Shown piece by piece: positions 47,661 to 62,216 of a stretch of DNA of 64,000 bases. The number at the start of each line of letters is the position of its first letter. Positions within the stretch are counted from its first letter, which is position 1. The stretch comes from Notolepis coatsorum (Eukaryota > Chordata > Actinopteri > Aulopiformes > Paralepididae). Location of the stretch: positions 76,794,703-76,858,702 of the forward strand of contig OZ020586.1 of NCBI GenBank assembly GCA_963971535.1. Direction: 5' to 3'. Under the pieces are notes generated by a model that saw only the letters and a list, made by a program, of their open reading frames with translations, made no database searches and was not told where the DNA came from. A program made the position numbers and the translations under genes.

Positions 47661-48498
47661 GTTCTGCTTCTTGTTGGTTGTAGAGTCAAGTCACACAGTG
47701 CATCAGAACCTCACTCAGTGGAGCTGTGGACCTGGACTGATGGAGTCCCAGACCTCTGATATAAGTTCTGCCAGAACAATAGAACATTACAAGGTGTGCA
47801 TTCCAGGTTGATGAGGGCCTTTTCATCTGGATGAGGTGGGTGGGGTCAATGGCTGTGATAACAGCCCACTCCTAATCTTTGCTAATATACTTAGTTTAAT
47901 ATAGTGGGAAAATACAGGCTCCTAAACATGCTTGTTCAAATCAAACACATCCCTGAATGCTTACACTGTAAAAAATAAATGTTTTTTTCACGGGAAATTA
48001 ACTGTATTATTTTACAGATTACTTTTGTTTTTCTACTTAAATGTAAATGCCATAAAAATACAGTAAATTACCTTTTATCAAAAGGCTCCTAAACATGCTT
48101 GTTCAAATCAAACACATCCCTGAATGCCTACAGTTATTCTTTTTTTCATATATTGCTTCAAAATCAATAAGTTGGAAGTTGTATTTGTTGAGACACAGTT
48201 TACAAACATCTTCCTTTCGTATATACTGTATATATTATGATGCACAATCCATTCCTCGGATTGTAATGATTGCAATCCTATACACTGTGAAAAAGAAGTC
48301 TGTACAAAAAAACTGTAAATGTCTGGCAGCAACGGTTGTCAAATACTTACTGTTAAATTACAGTAAAATCTAATACATTTACAGATTACAATATTTTGAT
48401 AATGGTTAATATTTTGATAAAAGGTAATTTACTGTATTTGTATGGTATTTACATACTTAAAGTAGAAAAACAAAAGTAATCTCTAAAATAATACAGTG

Positions 48499-50590
48499 AA
48501 ATTCAATTTTTTTTATTTGATTTCTTTTTACAGATTTTTTTACCTGAAACACTGGAGAATAACTGCTTCATTTTACTTAGTTTCTTCGGTAGTAATGATA
48601 TACTGTTGTATTACATTACATCATATATTTATGAATGATGTTGACAGATGGATGGCTGTATTACTGAGAATGTAATGAAATCATAACTCGAAGTGCTTTA
48701 CAATGAAATAACTGCATATATTTTTTCAGTATGGGAGAAAAAGTCTAATAATGCTTTTTACAAAATTATGCACATCATTCCTGATGAGACTGCTCAATTT
48801 GAGGTATTACCAGTGACTGTGGTGCAAAAACTCTGGAGTTTGGGAAGGACAGACGGATGATAGTCGCAGCAAAAAATAGACATGTTGGCTAAACCAATTG
48901 AATTTGAAGAGTTGTTTCTGCCTCTATTGCATTATATTGCAAGGGAGTTTAATGGCATTATCGCATTCTGCAAAAACAAGTAGCCTATCAGAGGATATGG
49001 ATGAGGTCAAGCTATGATTCCAAACATTCCAATGTTATAGTCCCGTGAAATACCGTCCTTGCCGAACTCAACGCCATAGATTCATCATTCAGCCCATTTT
49101 ACCAGAGGCAATGACGTTTAGATCAAGGTGAAAATCATTGGAATGTGGGCACGGCCTGTACAGCAATACTCTAGTTTTAAATGCAAATGTAGATTCACAC
49201 CTGCCCTCATGTTAACTAAATGTAGCCCCAATAGCTTCATCATTCAACACATTTTATCTGAGACAATGAAGTTTAGATGGGGTGAAAATCACTGGAATGT
49301 GGGCCAAACCATAGTAACACACAAATTTTGGTTCAACTGATATCAGGCTAAGGTTCACTCAAACTAGATTTTTATCTCAAATGTGATATCCCCAATGCAT
49401 ATAATTTAACATTGAAACATTTTCTTCTTTGAATTTGAAATATTGTGTAACGTTACCGTTATCTAATTAGTAACTGGCAACTGCAGATGTCTGCCCCATG
49501 TCTATACCCCACAATGCAAAGTGTCTAACGCTATAGCTTAATTGTAGATTCTAAACATAATGAGGTAACGCAGCTACCAAATGTTATCTTTAATCAAAGT
49601 GTGTAATGTTAATCCACAACAGCGACTTTTGGTATATGACATATCAATAGAAATACATTTACAAAAATACAAATGAAATACATTTCAAATTAATTCCACA
49701 ATTCTTTGCGATAGACTTATATCAATACACAAACAAATTTAAATTGATGACATTAGATCGGGTGTAGCTAATCTAAATAGTGTGCATCATTTTCAAAACT
49801 ATATACTGTATTTTGAGAGTAAATCAAGCATAATAAACATTCATGTTCTAATGAAGCCTGAGAAACCAAGTTTGCACTTCACCGCATAGGTCCTTGTGAA
49901 TCGCTAATGTCTATTTTGTAGTTGTAAACAGTGATCCCCTCATTAAAGTGGCCAATATCTGAAGAGGGCAGTGATGGATGAAGTGTGATTGTTATTATAT
50001 GTACTTAATAAGTATATAGGGTATACAATGGAAGGAATTTGTATTTCTTTAGTCTAAGATAGTGATCCATAATCAGAAAATGTCCATATTATTTCAGCTG
50101 CTTCTGTTCTAAATACACAGATCGCTATAGTCTTGGACCGTTATTCATATTCCAATGGTCCCCCTTTATCACTTCCATTGTCCTGTTTAAAGATAGAAAA
50201 TAAAATTTAAATAAACAAATGAACATGACTGAGACCCAGTCTGGTACACATTAATAAACACATGAACAACATACTTCATGCATTTTCCTCTGGAGGGACT
50301 GAATACAGTATATTTCTTACTGCTAATCTGCGATTTTATGCAATATAGTGTTGCTATAGAAACATGTTTAAGAAATCCAAAATCTCCCATGCTAACAAAC
50401 TATTGTATGCAGCTCTACAGACTAGTGATTATAAGGAGCAACAGGGAGGCAGGCCATGACATGTTTTCAGGATTCATTCATTCATTCAAGTTGAATTTCA
50501 CACATTCAAAAAAGGTTTGGTTTGAGCAAGTCTATATAGGAAAACAATTTACACGACAATAAAACTATAATATATTAAACCCAAGAGTAT
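48499..50590. other. Head-to-head spacer B4-A8
   Basis: AATCCACA octamer (about 49612). It lacks the 7-bp deletion of A7 and A9 but shares the GAAATCATAAC variant with the B3-A7 and B6-A9 spacers. No gene. Confidence 0.6.
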
Positions 50591-50857
50591 GGTAAGAGAG
50601 AGCTAAAAGTACAATCACCATCCATTGGTCCAGATAGGTTTGTTGGAAGTGGGCTGTTATGACGGCCATTGACCCCACCTCATCCAGATGAAAAGGCCCT
50701 CATCAACCTGGAATGCACACCTTGTAATGTTCTATTGTTCTGGCAGGACTTATATCCAGAAGTCTGGGACTCCATCACTCCAGGTCCACAGCTCCACTGA
50801 GTGAGGTTCTGATACCACTGTGTGTGACTTGACTCTACAACCAACAAGAAGCAGAAC

Positions 50858-51982
50858 ATGGCTGAGAACTTTGGAGCTCCCCTGCCTCTCCATGTGACAC
50901 CCAACAGCACACAGAAAAGGATGTTTGAGAATTGTAACACCCACCTGGCAATGATTGCCTTTGTCCTCCAAGACTCTCCAGGCAATATGCTCACCTTCTG
51001 TGAGGTAAGAACAAGCAAGCAACATATTAAGTTTCATTTGACTTTAAAAATGTTGTGATGTGAAAGCAAAATGTCCTTCTAATGTCTGATGATGCCTAAT
51101 TTTCAATGTAACTTCTTTGCAGTTGCTGGGAAATTTGGAAGCATTGATCTCAGGAAACAGAAAAGGCCTTGATGCCAAAATTAGAGTCTGCTTGTCGACC
51201 AACAAATGTTTTGTCAAGGTAAATGGAAAAAATCTTTATATCTCATTGATCATGATCACTAATTTAGTTGAACCAACATAGTTTTGGGTTAAAGATGAAT
51301 TCTAACTTGTGTGTTCAATTGTTTCCAGATTCCATCAAATCCAGAAAAACCAAACAGTAAGAAAAACTACTGGAAGCTTGACCACAGTCAAATTACAGGG
51401 AAGATGGTGCGTCGTCACTTCAAGGGAATTCTGGACTGGTTCCCTGAGTTGGTCTCCAAAGTTATGGAGGCAGTCAGACCATCAGAGCACTACACTACTC
51501 TCCACTCCCCTGAACCTGCAGCCTACAGAGATGTTCAGATTAAATGTGAGGTGAAGTTCAGCAGTCCTTTCTCCATCGAATCCCTCCTGAAGAAAGACAG
51601 TCCCTCTGGCCTGGGCTCCAAACCCTCTCCTCTATTGGGCATTTCCAGCCTGCCAGTCAGAGTAGAACAGCAGCCTTGGTGCTCAGAGAAAGGAGTTGGA
51701 ACAAAGAGGAAGTTCAGCTGGGACGCTCCACCAGTGGAGATGCACATTCTTCAACCGGCAGGTAGAAGTTATGCCATCTACCCAGCAGGGGGCAGTGTGG
51801 ACCATGGACTCAGTGGTTCTGGAAACAGGCCAGTCAAGAGGATTCGTATGTGTGCTGAGCCCTCAACCCTGATCTACACAAGACCCAGTGTTGCTCCTTA
51901 TTTTGCCAGCCGTCAGAACGGTTATGTCAATTATCCTCTACCAACATATCCCTGTGATGTTAAACGTTATTGTAAAATGTAA
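50858..51982 (+). CDS. FoxH1-like forkhead protein, type A copy 8
   Basis: Exons 50858-51004, 51123-51218 and 51329-51982; 298 aa. Carries TQKRMF instead of TLKRMF, shared with A9 and partly with A2. AATAAA at 52071. It converges with B5. Confidence 0.78.
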
Positions 51983-53356
51983 ATGTAAATGTAAAATGTT
52001 TTTTTTTGTACATGCCACTTCTGCACTTATTTGTACATTATATTTGCTTACTTATCTTGGCACCTTTTTCAATAAAACACAAAAACAAACATTGTTACTT
52101 ACTGCTATCATTTATTTGTATGCATACAGATCTGAGATGAAGAATTTATAACTGAACATAATCAGAATCAGAAAGATCTTTATTGCCAAGTAAGTTTGCA
52201 CACATACAATGAATTTGTATTGGTTGTTGCAACATTAACAGACAATTAAAGTAGAATCATCAGTCATATATAAACTAAATTAGAATAAAAGTACACTAGA
52301 ATATGGGCTGTACAATTGTGCAGTATTGTGCAAAAAGTATGAATAATCACGAAAAACTAACTATTAAAATAGTTTTACAGAATTACTTAATTGATTTAAT
52401 AACATATTGTAAAATATTATTATCCTGTATAAGTATAATACATGTGTATCAGGCTCAGTAATGTACCTTCCATACACCATTGACCTCTCACCTCAAGATA
52501 TATGAATGAAAACAGGCTCAATTGAACCACTCCACAGCTGATTTATGGTAGTGTGTTGCCGTTTTGGGCCAATACCATGCTGTTTTAGGCATGCGGTACA
52601 AATGTGTTGTCACAAATATATATTAGCCTATTCCATGGATTAGGTGTGGCTTTAAAGTTGAGACTTTTTTGGAATCCGGTGATGAAGCTTCCCACTTGGC
52701 AGGCCAAAAACATCTGATTGGTTATTGATGCATGGAGCTGTTGTTTTGGTCAATCAGATTTGAATCTGATAATAAATGAGTTATGGCTATATGCCTTAAT
52801 CTGGTAAATGTAATGTTGCTTTGTGGTGGAATTTCCCTTTACAAATGGAATTACAGATACAGAATGTTCTCAATGTAAGATTGTGAACCACTAAAATTAA
52901 CATTAAATTAACAAATAGTAGTGTAACAGTAGGTGTAACAGGCTGTTGGGATTTGTTGCGTGTGTCTTCATTAGTGGAATTAATTTATTAACAATTGACA
53001 GAAAGGAATACATAAATATATCAATAATTTAAATGTCATTATAGAATTGAAAATGTTTCGTTTTCTCATGTATAAATATTGAATCTCAATCACAAGGTAA
53101 CATTGAAATTTTTTATACCACATATGATGTTGGTGGCCGACAGCAGGGTTCATCCCCGGAACATTTAGGGCCAGAAGACCAAATTCCACAACATAATCTA
53201 GTATTATTAATCAGAGTATTATTATATATTATATTTGGTCTACATTGATGCAGTTTACCTATATTGAGAGTGAACAACTAGTTAACTATTAACAAGGTAT
53301 AATACAATACAAATACAAAATAATATATGATAGCAAAACATAGTTTGGTTTAATAT
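51983..53356. other. Convergent intergenic DNA A8-B5
   Basis: GCCGTTTT haplotype with TTTTTTATACC near B5. Holds the A8 3' UTR and LINE tail. No gene. Confidence 0.6.
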
Positions 53357-53483
53357 TTTATTGAAAAAAATATCTTCACAAGAAGGCAAGTATATATATA
53401 ACATATTTACAGATTATGACATAACACAGGGACATTTGAGACAGAATAATCGTCCTGGGTTGGAAAGGAGCAATTCTGGGTCT

Positions 53484-54429
53484 TCAGATCACATAGATCA
53501 GGAATGAGGGATTAGCACACATACGAATCCTCTTGACTGGCCTGTTTCCAGAACCACTGAGTACATGGTCCACACTGCCCCCTGCTGGGTAGAACTGGTC
53601 ACTTCTACCTGCAGGTTGAAGAATGTGAATCTCCACAGGTGGAGCATCCCAGCTGAACTTTCTCTTTGTTCCAACTCCTTTCTCTGAGCACCATGGCTGC
53701 TGTTCTACTCTGACTGGCAGGCTGGAAATACCCAGAGGAGATGGTTTGGAACCCAGGCCAGAGGGACTGTCTTTCTTCAGGAGCGATTCGATGGAGAAAG
53801 GACTGCTGAACTTCACCTCACATTTAATCTGAACATCCAAAATGGAGACCAACTCGGGGAACCAGTCCATAACTCCCTTGAAGTGACGGCGCACCATCTT
53901 CTCTGTGATTTGACTGTGGTCAAGCTTCCAGTAGTTTTTAATATTGTTTGGTTTACCTGGATTTGATGGAATCTGGAAAGAATTTAACACGTTATAATTC
54001 AACTAGGCCTCAGAGACAATGTTGGTTCAACTAAACTGTAGTTATCACGATCAATGAGATATAAATATGTTTTTAAATTTACCTTGACAAAACATTTGTT
54101 GGTTGACAAGCAGACTCTAATGTTGGTCTCAATGCTTCTTCCTTTTCCTGACATCAATGCTGCCAATTGTTCCATTATCTGTAGAAAAGTGAAAGAGAAT
54201 TAGGTATTTGGACATTATGAGGACAGTATGCTATCATATCACAACATGTTTAATAGTTTAAAGGTTTATAGCTGGTTCTTACCTCAAAGAAGGTGAACAT
54301 ATTGTCTGGACAGTCTTGGAGGACAAAGGCAATCATTGCCAGGTAGGTGCTACAATTCTCAAACATCATTTTCCGGGTGCTGTTGGATGTCACATGGAGA
54401 GGTAGGGGAGCTCCAAAGTTCTCAGCCAT
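53484..54429 (-). CDS. FoxH1-like forkhead protein, type B copy 5
   Basis: Exons 54429-54283, 54178-54083 and 53972-53484; 243 aa. Exon 1 has GTGAACAT where B1-B4 have GTGAGCAT (+ strand), shared with B6, plus a private GAGGTAGG. Poly(A) signal at 53357-53362. Its upstream region is cut at 55260. Confidence 0.78.
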
Positions 54430-55051
54430 GTTCTGCTTCTTGTTGGTTGTAGAGTCAAGTCACACAGTGCATCAGAACCTCACTCAGTGGAGCTGTGGAC
54501 CTGGACTGATGGAGTCCCAGACCTCTGATATAAGTCCTGCCAGAACAATAGAACATTACAAGGTGTGCATTCCAGGTTGATGAGGGCCTTTTCATCTGGA
54601 TGAGGTGGGTGGGGTCAATGGCTGTGATAACAGCCCACTCCTAATCTTTGCTAATATACTTAGTTTAATATAGTGGGAAAATACAGGCTCCTAAACATGC
54701 TTGTTCAAATCAAACACATCCCTGAATGCTTACACTGTAAAAAATAAATGTTTTTTTCACGGGAAATTAACTGTATTATTTTACAGATTACTTTTGTTTT
54801 TCTACTTAAATGTAAATGCCATAAAAATACAGTAAATTACCTTTTATCAAAAGGCTCCTAAACATGCTTGTTCAAATCAAACACATCCCTGAATGCCTAC
54901 AGTTATTATTTTTTTCATATATTGCTTCAAAATCAATAAGTTGGAAGTTGTATTTGTTGAGACACAGTTTACAAACATCTTCCTTTCGTATATACTGTAT
55001 ATATTATGATGCACAATCCATTCCTCGGATTGTAATGATTGCAATCCTATA

Positions 55052-55260
55052 CACTGTGAAAAAGAAGTCTGTACAAAAAAACTGTAAATGTCTGGCAGCA
55101 ACGGTTGTCAAATACTTACTGTTAAATTACAGTAAAATCTAATACATTTACAGATTACAATATTTTGATAATGGTTAATATTTTGATAAAAGGTAATTTA
55201 CTGTATTTGTATGGTATTTACATACTTAAAGTAGAAAAACAAAAGTAATCTCTAAAATAA
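55052..55260. mobile_element. Truncated MITE at B-only junction
   Basis: The CACTG-ended element loses its last 7 bp at 55260 and runs directly into the LINE-tail fragment. The join shares only AAT with both parents. Confidence 0.8.
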
Positions 55261-56449
55261 TCAGAAAGATCTTTATTGCCAAGTAAGTTTGCACACATAC
55301 AATGAATTTGTATTGGTTGTTGCAACATTAACAGACAATTAAAGTAGAATCATCAGTCATATATAAACTAAATTAGAATAAAAGTACACTAGAATATGGG
55401 CTGTACAATTGTGCAGTATTGTGCAAAAAGTATGAATAATCACGAAAAACTAACTATTAAAATAGTTTTACAGAATTACTTAATTGATTTAATAACATAT
55501 TGTAAAATATTATTATCCTGTATAAGTATAATACATGTGTATCAGGCTCAGTAATGTACCTTCCATACACCATTGACCTCTCACCTCAAGATATATGAAT
55601 GAAAACAGGCTCAATTGAACCACTCCACAGCTGATTTATGGTAGTGTGTTGCCGTTTTGGGCCAATACCATGCTGTTTTAGGCATGCGGTACAAATGTGT
55701 TGTCACAAATATATATTAGCCTATTCCATGGATTAGGTGTGGCTTTAAAGTTGAGACTTTTTTGGAATCCGGTGATGAAGCTTCCCACTTGGCAGGCCAA
55801 AAACATCTGATTGGTTATTGATGCATGGAGCTGTTGTTTTGGTCAATCAGATTTGAATCTGATAATAAATGAGTTATGGCTATATGCCTTAATCTGGTAA
55901 ATGTAATGTTGCTTTGTGGTGGAATTTCCCTTTACAAATGGAATTACAGATACAGAATGTTCTCAATGTAAGATTGTGAACCACTAAAATTAACATTAAA
56001 TTAACAAATAGTAGTGTAACAGTAGGTGTAACAGGCTGTTGGGATTTGTTGCGTGTGTCTTCATTAGTGGAATTAATTTATTAACAATTGACAGAAAGGA
56101 ATACATAAATATATCAATAATTTAAATGTCATTATAGAATTGAAAATGTTTCGTTTTCTCATGTATAAATATTGAATCTCAATCACAAGGTAACATTGAA
56201 ATTTTTTATACCACATATGATGTTGGTGGCCGACAGCAGGGTTCATCCCCGGAACATTTAGGGCCAGAAGACCAAATTCCACAACATAATCTAGTATTAT
56301 TAATCAGAGTATTATTATATATTATATTTGGTCTACATTGATGCAGTTTACCTATATTGAGAGTGAACAACTAGTTAACTATTAACAAGGTATAATACAA
56401 TACAAATACAAAATAATATATGATAGCAAAACATAGTTTGGTTTAATAT
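55261..56449. other. Convergent-type intergenic DNA in B-only unit
   Basis: Starts inside the LINE tail (equivalent to about 25118) and continues as usual to B6, but no type A gene precedes it. No gene in this stretch. Confidence 0.7.
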
Positions 56450-56576
56450 TTTATTGAAAAAAATATCTTCACAAGAAGGCAAGTATATATATAACATATT
56501 TACAGATTATGACATAACACAGGGACATTTGAGACAGAATAATCGTCCTGGGTTGGAAAGGAGCAATTCTGGGTCT

Positions 56577-57522
56577 TCAGATCACATAGATCAGGAATGA
56601 GGGATTAGCACACATACGAATCCTCTTGACTGGCCTGTTTCCAGAACCACTGAGTACATGGTCCACACTGCCCCCTGCTGGGTAGAACTGGTCACTTCTA
56701 CCTGCAGGTTGAAGAATGTGAATCTCCACAGGTGGAGCATCCCAGCTGAACTTTCTCTTTGTTCCAACTCCTTTCTCTGAGCACCATGGCTGCTGTTCTA
56801 CTCTGACTGGCAGGCTGGAAATACCCAGAGGAGATGGTTTGGAACCCAGGCCAGAGGGACTGTCTTTCTTCAGGAGCGATTCGATGGAGAAAGGACTGCT
56901 GAACTTCACCTCACATTTAATCTGAACATCCAAAATGGAGACCAACTCGGGGAACCAGTCCATAACTCCCTTGAAGTGACGGCGCACCATCTTCTCTGTG
57001 ATTTGACTGTGGTCAAGCTTCCAGTAGTTTTTAATATTGTTTGGTTTACCTGGATTTGATGGAATCTGGAAAGAATTTAACACGTTATAATTCAACTAGG
57101 CCTCAGAGACAATGTTGGTTCAACTAAACTGTAGTTATCACGATCAATGAGATATAAATATGTTTTTAAATTTACCTTGACAAAACATTTGTTGGTTGAC
57201 AAGCAGACTCTAATGTTGGTCTCAATGCTTCTTCCTTTTCCTGACATCAATGCTGCCAATTGTTCCATTATCTGTAGAAAAGTGAAAGAGAATTAGGTAT
57301 TTGGACATTATGAGGACAGTATGCTATCATATCACAACATGTTTAATAGTTTAAAGGTTTATAGCTGGTTCTTACCTCAAAGAAGGTGAACATATTGTCT
57401 GGACAGTCTTGGAGGACAAAGGCAATCATTGCCAGGTAGGTGCTACAATTCTCAAACATCATTTTCCGGGTGCTGTTGGATGTCACATGGAGAGGCAGGG
57501 GAGCTCCAAAGTTCTCAGCCAT
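56577..57522 (-). CDS. FoxH1-like forkhead protein, type B copy 6
   Basis: Exons 57522-57376, 57271-57176 and 57065-56577; 243 aa, nearly identical to B5 including GTGAACAT. It lies only 3,093 bp from B5 in the same orientation, because the A gene that should separate them is deleted. Upstream MITE intact at 58145-58360. Confidence 0.78.
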
Positions 57523-58360
57523 GTTCTGCTTCTTGTTGGTTGTAGAGTCAAGTCACACAGTGCATCAGAACCTCACTCAGTGGAGCTGTGGACCTGGACT
57601 GATGGAGTCCCAGACCTCTGATATAAGTCCTGCCAGAACAATAGAACATTACAAGGTGTGCATTCCAGGTTGATGAGGGCCTTTTCATCTGGATGAGGTG
57701 GGTGGGGTCAATGGCTGTGATAACAGCCCACTCCTAATCTTTGCTAATATACTTAGTTTAATATAGTGGGAAAATACAGGCTCCTAAACATGCTTGTTCA
57801 AATCAAACACATCCCTGAATGCTTACACTGTAAAAAATAAATGTTTTTTTCACGGGAAATTAACTGTATTATTTTACAGATTACTTTTGTTTTTCTACTT
57901 AAATGTAAATGCCATAAAAATACAGTAAATTACCTTTTATCAAAAGGCTCCTAAACATGCTTGTTCAAATCAAACACATCCCTGAATGCCTACAGTTATT
58001 ATTTTTTTCATATATTGCTTCAAAATCAATAAGTTGGAAGTTGTATTTGTTGAGACACAGTTTACAAACATCTTCCTTTCGTATATACTGTATATATTAT
58101 GATGCACAATCCATTCCTCGGATTGTAATGATTGCAATCCTATACACTGTGAAAAAGAAGTCTGTACAAAAAAACTGTAAATGTCTGGCAGCAACGGTTG
58201 TCAAATACTTACTGTTAAATTACAGTAAAATCTAATACATTTACAGATTACAATATTTTGATAATGGTTAATATTTTGATAAAAGGTAATTTACTGTATT
58301 TGTATGGTATTTACATACTTAAAGTAGAAAAACAAAAGTAATCTCTAAAATAATACAGTG

Positions 58361-60430
58361 AAATTCAATTTTTTTTATTTGATTTCTTTTTACAGATTTT
58401 TTTACCTGAAACACTGGAGAATAACTGCTTCATTTTACTTAGTTTCTTCGGTAGTAATGATATACTGTTGTATTACATTACATCATATATTTATGAATGA
58501 TGTTGACAGATGGATGGCTGTATTACTGAGAATGTAATGAAATCATAACTCGAAGTGCTTTACAATGAAATAACTGCATATCTTTTTTCAGTATGGGAGA
58601 AAAAGTCTAATAATGCTTTTTACAAAATTATGCACATCATTCCTGATGAGACTGCTCAATTTGAGGTATTACCAGTGACTGTGGTGCAAAAACTCTGGAG
58701 TTTGGGAAGGACAGACGGATGATAGTCGCAGCAAAAAATAGACATGTTGGCTAAACCAATTGAATTTGAAGAGTTGTTTCTGCCTCTATTGCATTATATT
58801 GCAAGGGAGTTTAATGGCATTATCGCATTCTGCAAAAACAAGTAGCCTATCAGAGGATATGGATGAGGTCAAGCTATGATTCCAAACATTCCAATGTTAT
58901 AGTCCCGTGAAATACCGTCCTTGCCGAACTCAACGCCATAGATTCATCATTCAGCCCATTTTACCAGAGGCAATGACGTTTAGATCAAGGTGAAAATCAT
59001 TGGAATGTGGGCACGGCCTGTACAGCAATACTCTAGTTTTAAATGCAAATGTAGATTCACACCTGCCCTCATGTTAACTAAATGTAGCCCCAATAGCTTC
59101 ATCATTCAACACATTTTATCTGAGACAATGAAGTTTAGATGGGGTGAAAATCACTGGAATGTGGGCCAAACCATAGTAACACACAAATTTTGGTTCAACT
59201 GATATCAGGCTAAGGTTCACTCAAACTAGATTTTTATCTCAAATGTGATATCCCCAATGCATATAATTTAACATTGAAACATTTTCTTCTTTGAATTTGA
59301 AATATTGTGTAACGTTACCGTTATCTAATTAGTAACTGGCAACTGCAGATGTCTGCCCCATGTCTATACCCCACAATGCAAAGTGTCTAACGCTATAGCT
59401 TAATTGTAGATTCTAAACATAATGAGGTAACGCAGCTACCAAATGTTATCTTTAATCAAAGTGTGTAATGTTAATCCACAACAGCGACTTTTGGTATATG
59501 ACATATCAATAGAAATACATTTACAAAAATACAAATGAAATACATTTCAAATTAATTCCACAATTCTTTGCGATAGACTTATATCAATACACAAACAAAT
59601 TTAAATTGATGACATTAGATCGGGTGTAGCTAATCTAAATAGTGTGCATCATTTTCAAAACTATATACTGTATTTTGAGAGTAAATCAAGCATAATAAAC
59701 ATTCATGTTCTAATGAAGCCTGAGAAACCAAGTTTGCACTTCACCGCATAGGTCCTTGTGAATCGCTAATGTCTATTTTGTAGTTGTAAACAGTGATCCC
59801 CTCATTAAAGTGGCCAATATCTGAAGAGGGCAGTGATGGATGAAGTGTGATTGTTATTATTTAATAAGTATATAGGGTATACAATGGAAGGAATTTGTAT
59901 TTCTTTAGTCTATAGTGATCCATAATCAGAAAATGTCCATATTATTTCAGCTGCTTCTGTTCTAAATACACAGATCGCTATAGTCTTGGACCGTTATTCA
60001 TATTCCAATGGTCCCCCTTTATCACTTCCATTGTCCTGTTTAAAGATAGAAAATAAAATATAAATAAACAAATGAACATGACTGAGACCCAGTCTGGTAC
60101 ACATTAATAAACACATGAACAACATACTTCATGCATTTTCCTCTGGAGGGACTGAATACAGTATATTTCTTACTGCTAATCTGCGATTTTATGCAATATA
60201 GTGTTGCTATAGAAACATGTTTAAGAAATCCAAAATCTCCCATGCTAACAAACTATTGTATGCAGCTCTACAGACTAGTGATTATAAGGAGCAACAGGGA
60301 GGCAGGCCATGACATGTTTTCAGGATTCATTCATTCATTCAAGTTGAATTTCACACATTCAAAAAAGGTTTGGTTTGAGCAAGTCTATATAGGAAAACAA
60401 TTTACACGACAATAAAACTATAATATATTA
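58361..60430. other. Head-to-head spacer B6-A9
   Basis: Shares with the B3-A7 spacer the 7-bp and 3-bp deletions (near 59861 and 59913) and AAAATATAAATAAAC. AATCCACA octamer about 59475. No gene. Confidence 0.6.
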
Positions 60431-60710
60431 AACCCAAGAGTATGGTAAGAGAGAGCTAAAAGTACAATCACCATCCATTGGTCCAGATAGGTTTGTTGGA
60501 AGTGGGCTGTTATGACGGCCATTGACCCCACCTCATCCAGATGAAAAGGCCCTCATCAACCTGGAATGCACACCTTGTAATGTTCTATTGTTCTGGCAGG
60601 ACTTATATCCAGAAGTCTGGGACTCCATCACTCCAGGTCCACAGCTCCACTGAGTGAGGTTCTGATACCACTGTGTGTGACTTGACTCTACAACCAACAA
60701 GAAGCAGAAC

Positions 60711-61835
60711 ATGGCTGAGAACTTTGGAGCTCCCCTGCCTCTCCATGTGACACCCAACAGCACACAGAAAAGGATGTTTGAGAATTGTAACACCCACCTG
60801 GCAATGATTGCCTTTGTCCTCCAAGACTCTCCAGGCAATATGCTCACCTTCTGTGAGGTAAGAACAAGCAAGCAACATATTAAGTTTCATTTGACTTTAA
60901 AAATGTTGTGATGTGAAAGCAAAATGTCCCTCTAATGTCTGATGATGCCTAATTTTCAATGTAACTTCTTTGCAGTTGCTGGGAAATTTGGAAGCATTGA
61001 TCTCAGGAAACAGAAAAGGCCTTGATGCCAAAATTAGAGTCTGCTTGTCGACCAACAAATGTTTTGTCAAGGTAAATGGAAAAAATCTTTATATCTCATT
61101 GATCATGATCACTAATTTAGTTGAACCAACATAGTTTTGGGTTAAAGATGAATTCTAACTTGTGTGTTCAATTGTTTCCAGATTCCATCAAATCCAGAAA
61201 AACCAAACAGTAAGAAAAACTACTGGAAGCTTGACCACAGTCAAATTACAGGGAAGATGGTGCGTCGTCACTTCAAGGGAATTCTGGACTGGTTCCCTGA
61301 GTTGGTCTCCAAAGTTATGGAGGCAGTCAGACCATCAGAGCACTACACTACTCTCCACTCCCCTGAACCTGCAGCCTACAGAGATGTTCAGATTAAATGT
61401 GAGGTGAAGTTCAGCAGTCCTTTCTCCATCGAATCCCTCCTGAAGAAAGACAGTCCCTCTGGCCTGGGCTCCAAACCCTCTCCTCTATTGGGCATTTCCA
61501 GCCTGCCAGTCAGAGTAGAACAGCAGCCTTGGTGCTCAGAGAAAGGAGTTGGAACAAAGAGGAAGTTCAGCTGGGACGCTCCACCAGTGGAGATGCACAT
61601 TCTTCAACCGGCAGGTAGAAGTTATGCCATCTACCCAGCAGGGGGCAGTGTGGACCATGGACTCAGTGGTTCTGGAAACAGGCCAGTCAAGAGGATTCGT
61701 ATGTGTGCTGAGCCCTCAACCCTGATCTACACAAGACCCAGTGTTGCTCCTTATTTTGCCAGCCGTCAGAACGGTTATGTCAATTATCCTCTACCAACAT
61801 ATCCCTGTGATGTTAAACGTTATTGTAAAATGTAA
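60711..61835 (+). CDS. FoxH1-like forkhead protein, type A copy 9
   Basis: Exons 60711-60857, 60976-61071 and 61182-61835; 298 aa, TQKRMF form as in A8. AATAAA at 61924. Its matching B gene would begin beyond the right window edge. Confidence 0.78.
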
Positions 61836-62216
61836 ATGTAAATGTAAAATGTTTTTTTTTGTACATGCCACTTCTGCACTTATTTGTACATTATATTTGC
61901 TTACTTATCTTGGCACCTTTTTCAATAAAACACAAAAACAAACATTGTTACTTACTGCTATCATTTATTTGTATGCATACAGATCTGAGATGAAGAATTT
62001 ATAACTGAACATAATCAGAATCAGAAAGATCTTTATTGCCAAGTAAGTTTGCACACATACAATGAATTTGTATTGGTTGTTGCAACATTAACAGACAATT
62101 AAAGTAGAATCATCAGTCATATATAAACTAAATTAGAATAAAAGTACACTAGAATATGGGCTGTACAATTGTGCAGTATTGTGCAAAAAGTATGAATAAT
62201 CACGAAAAACTAACTA

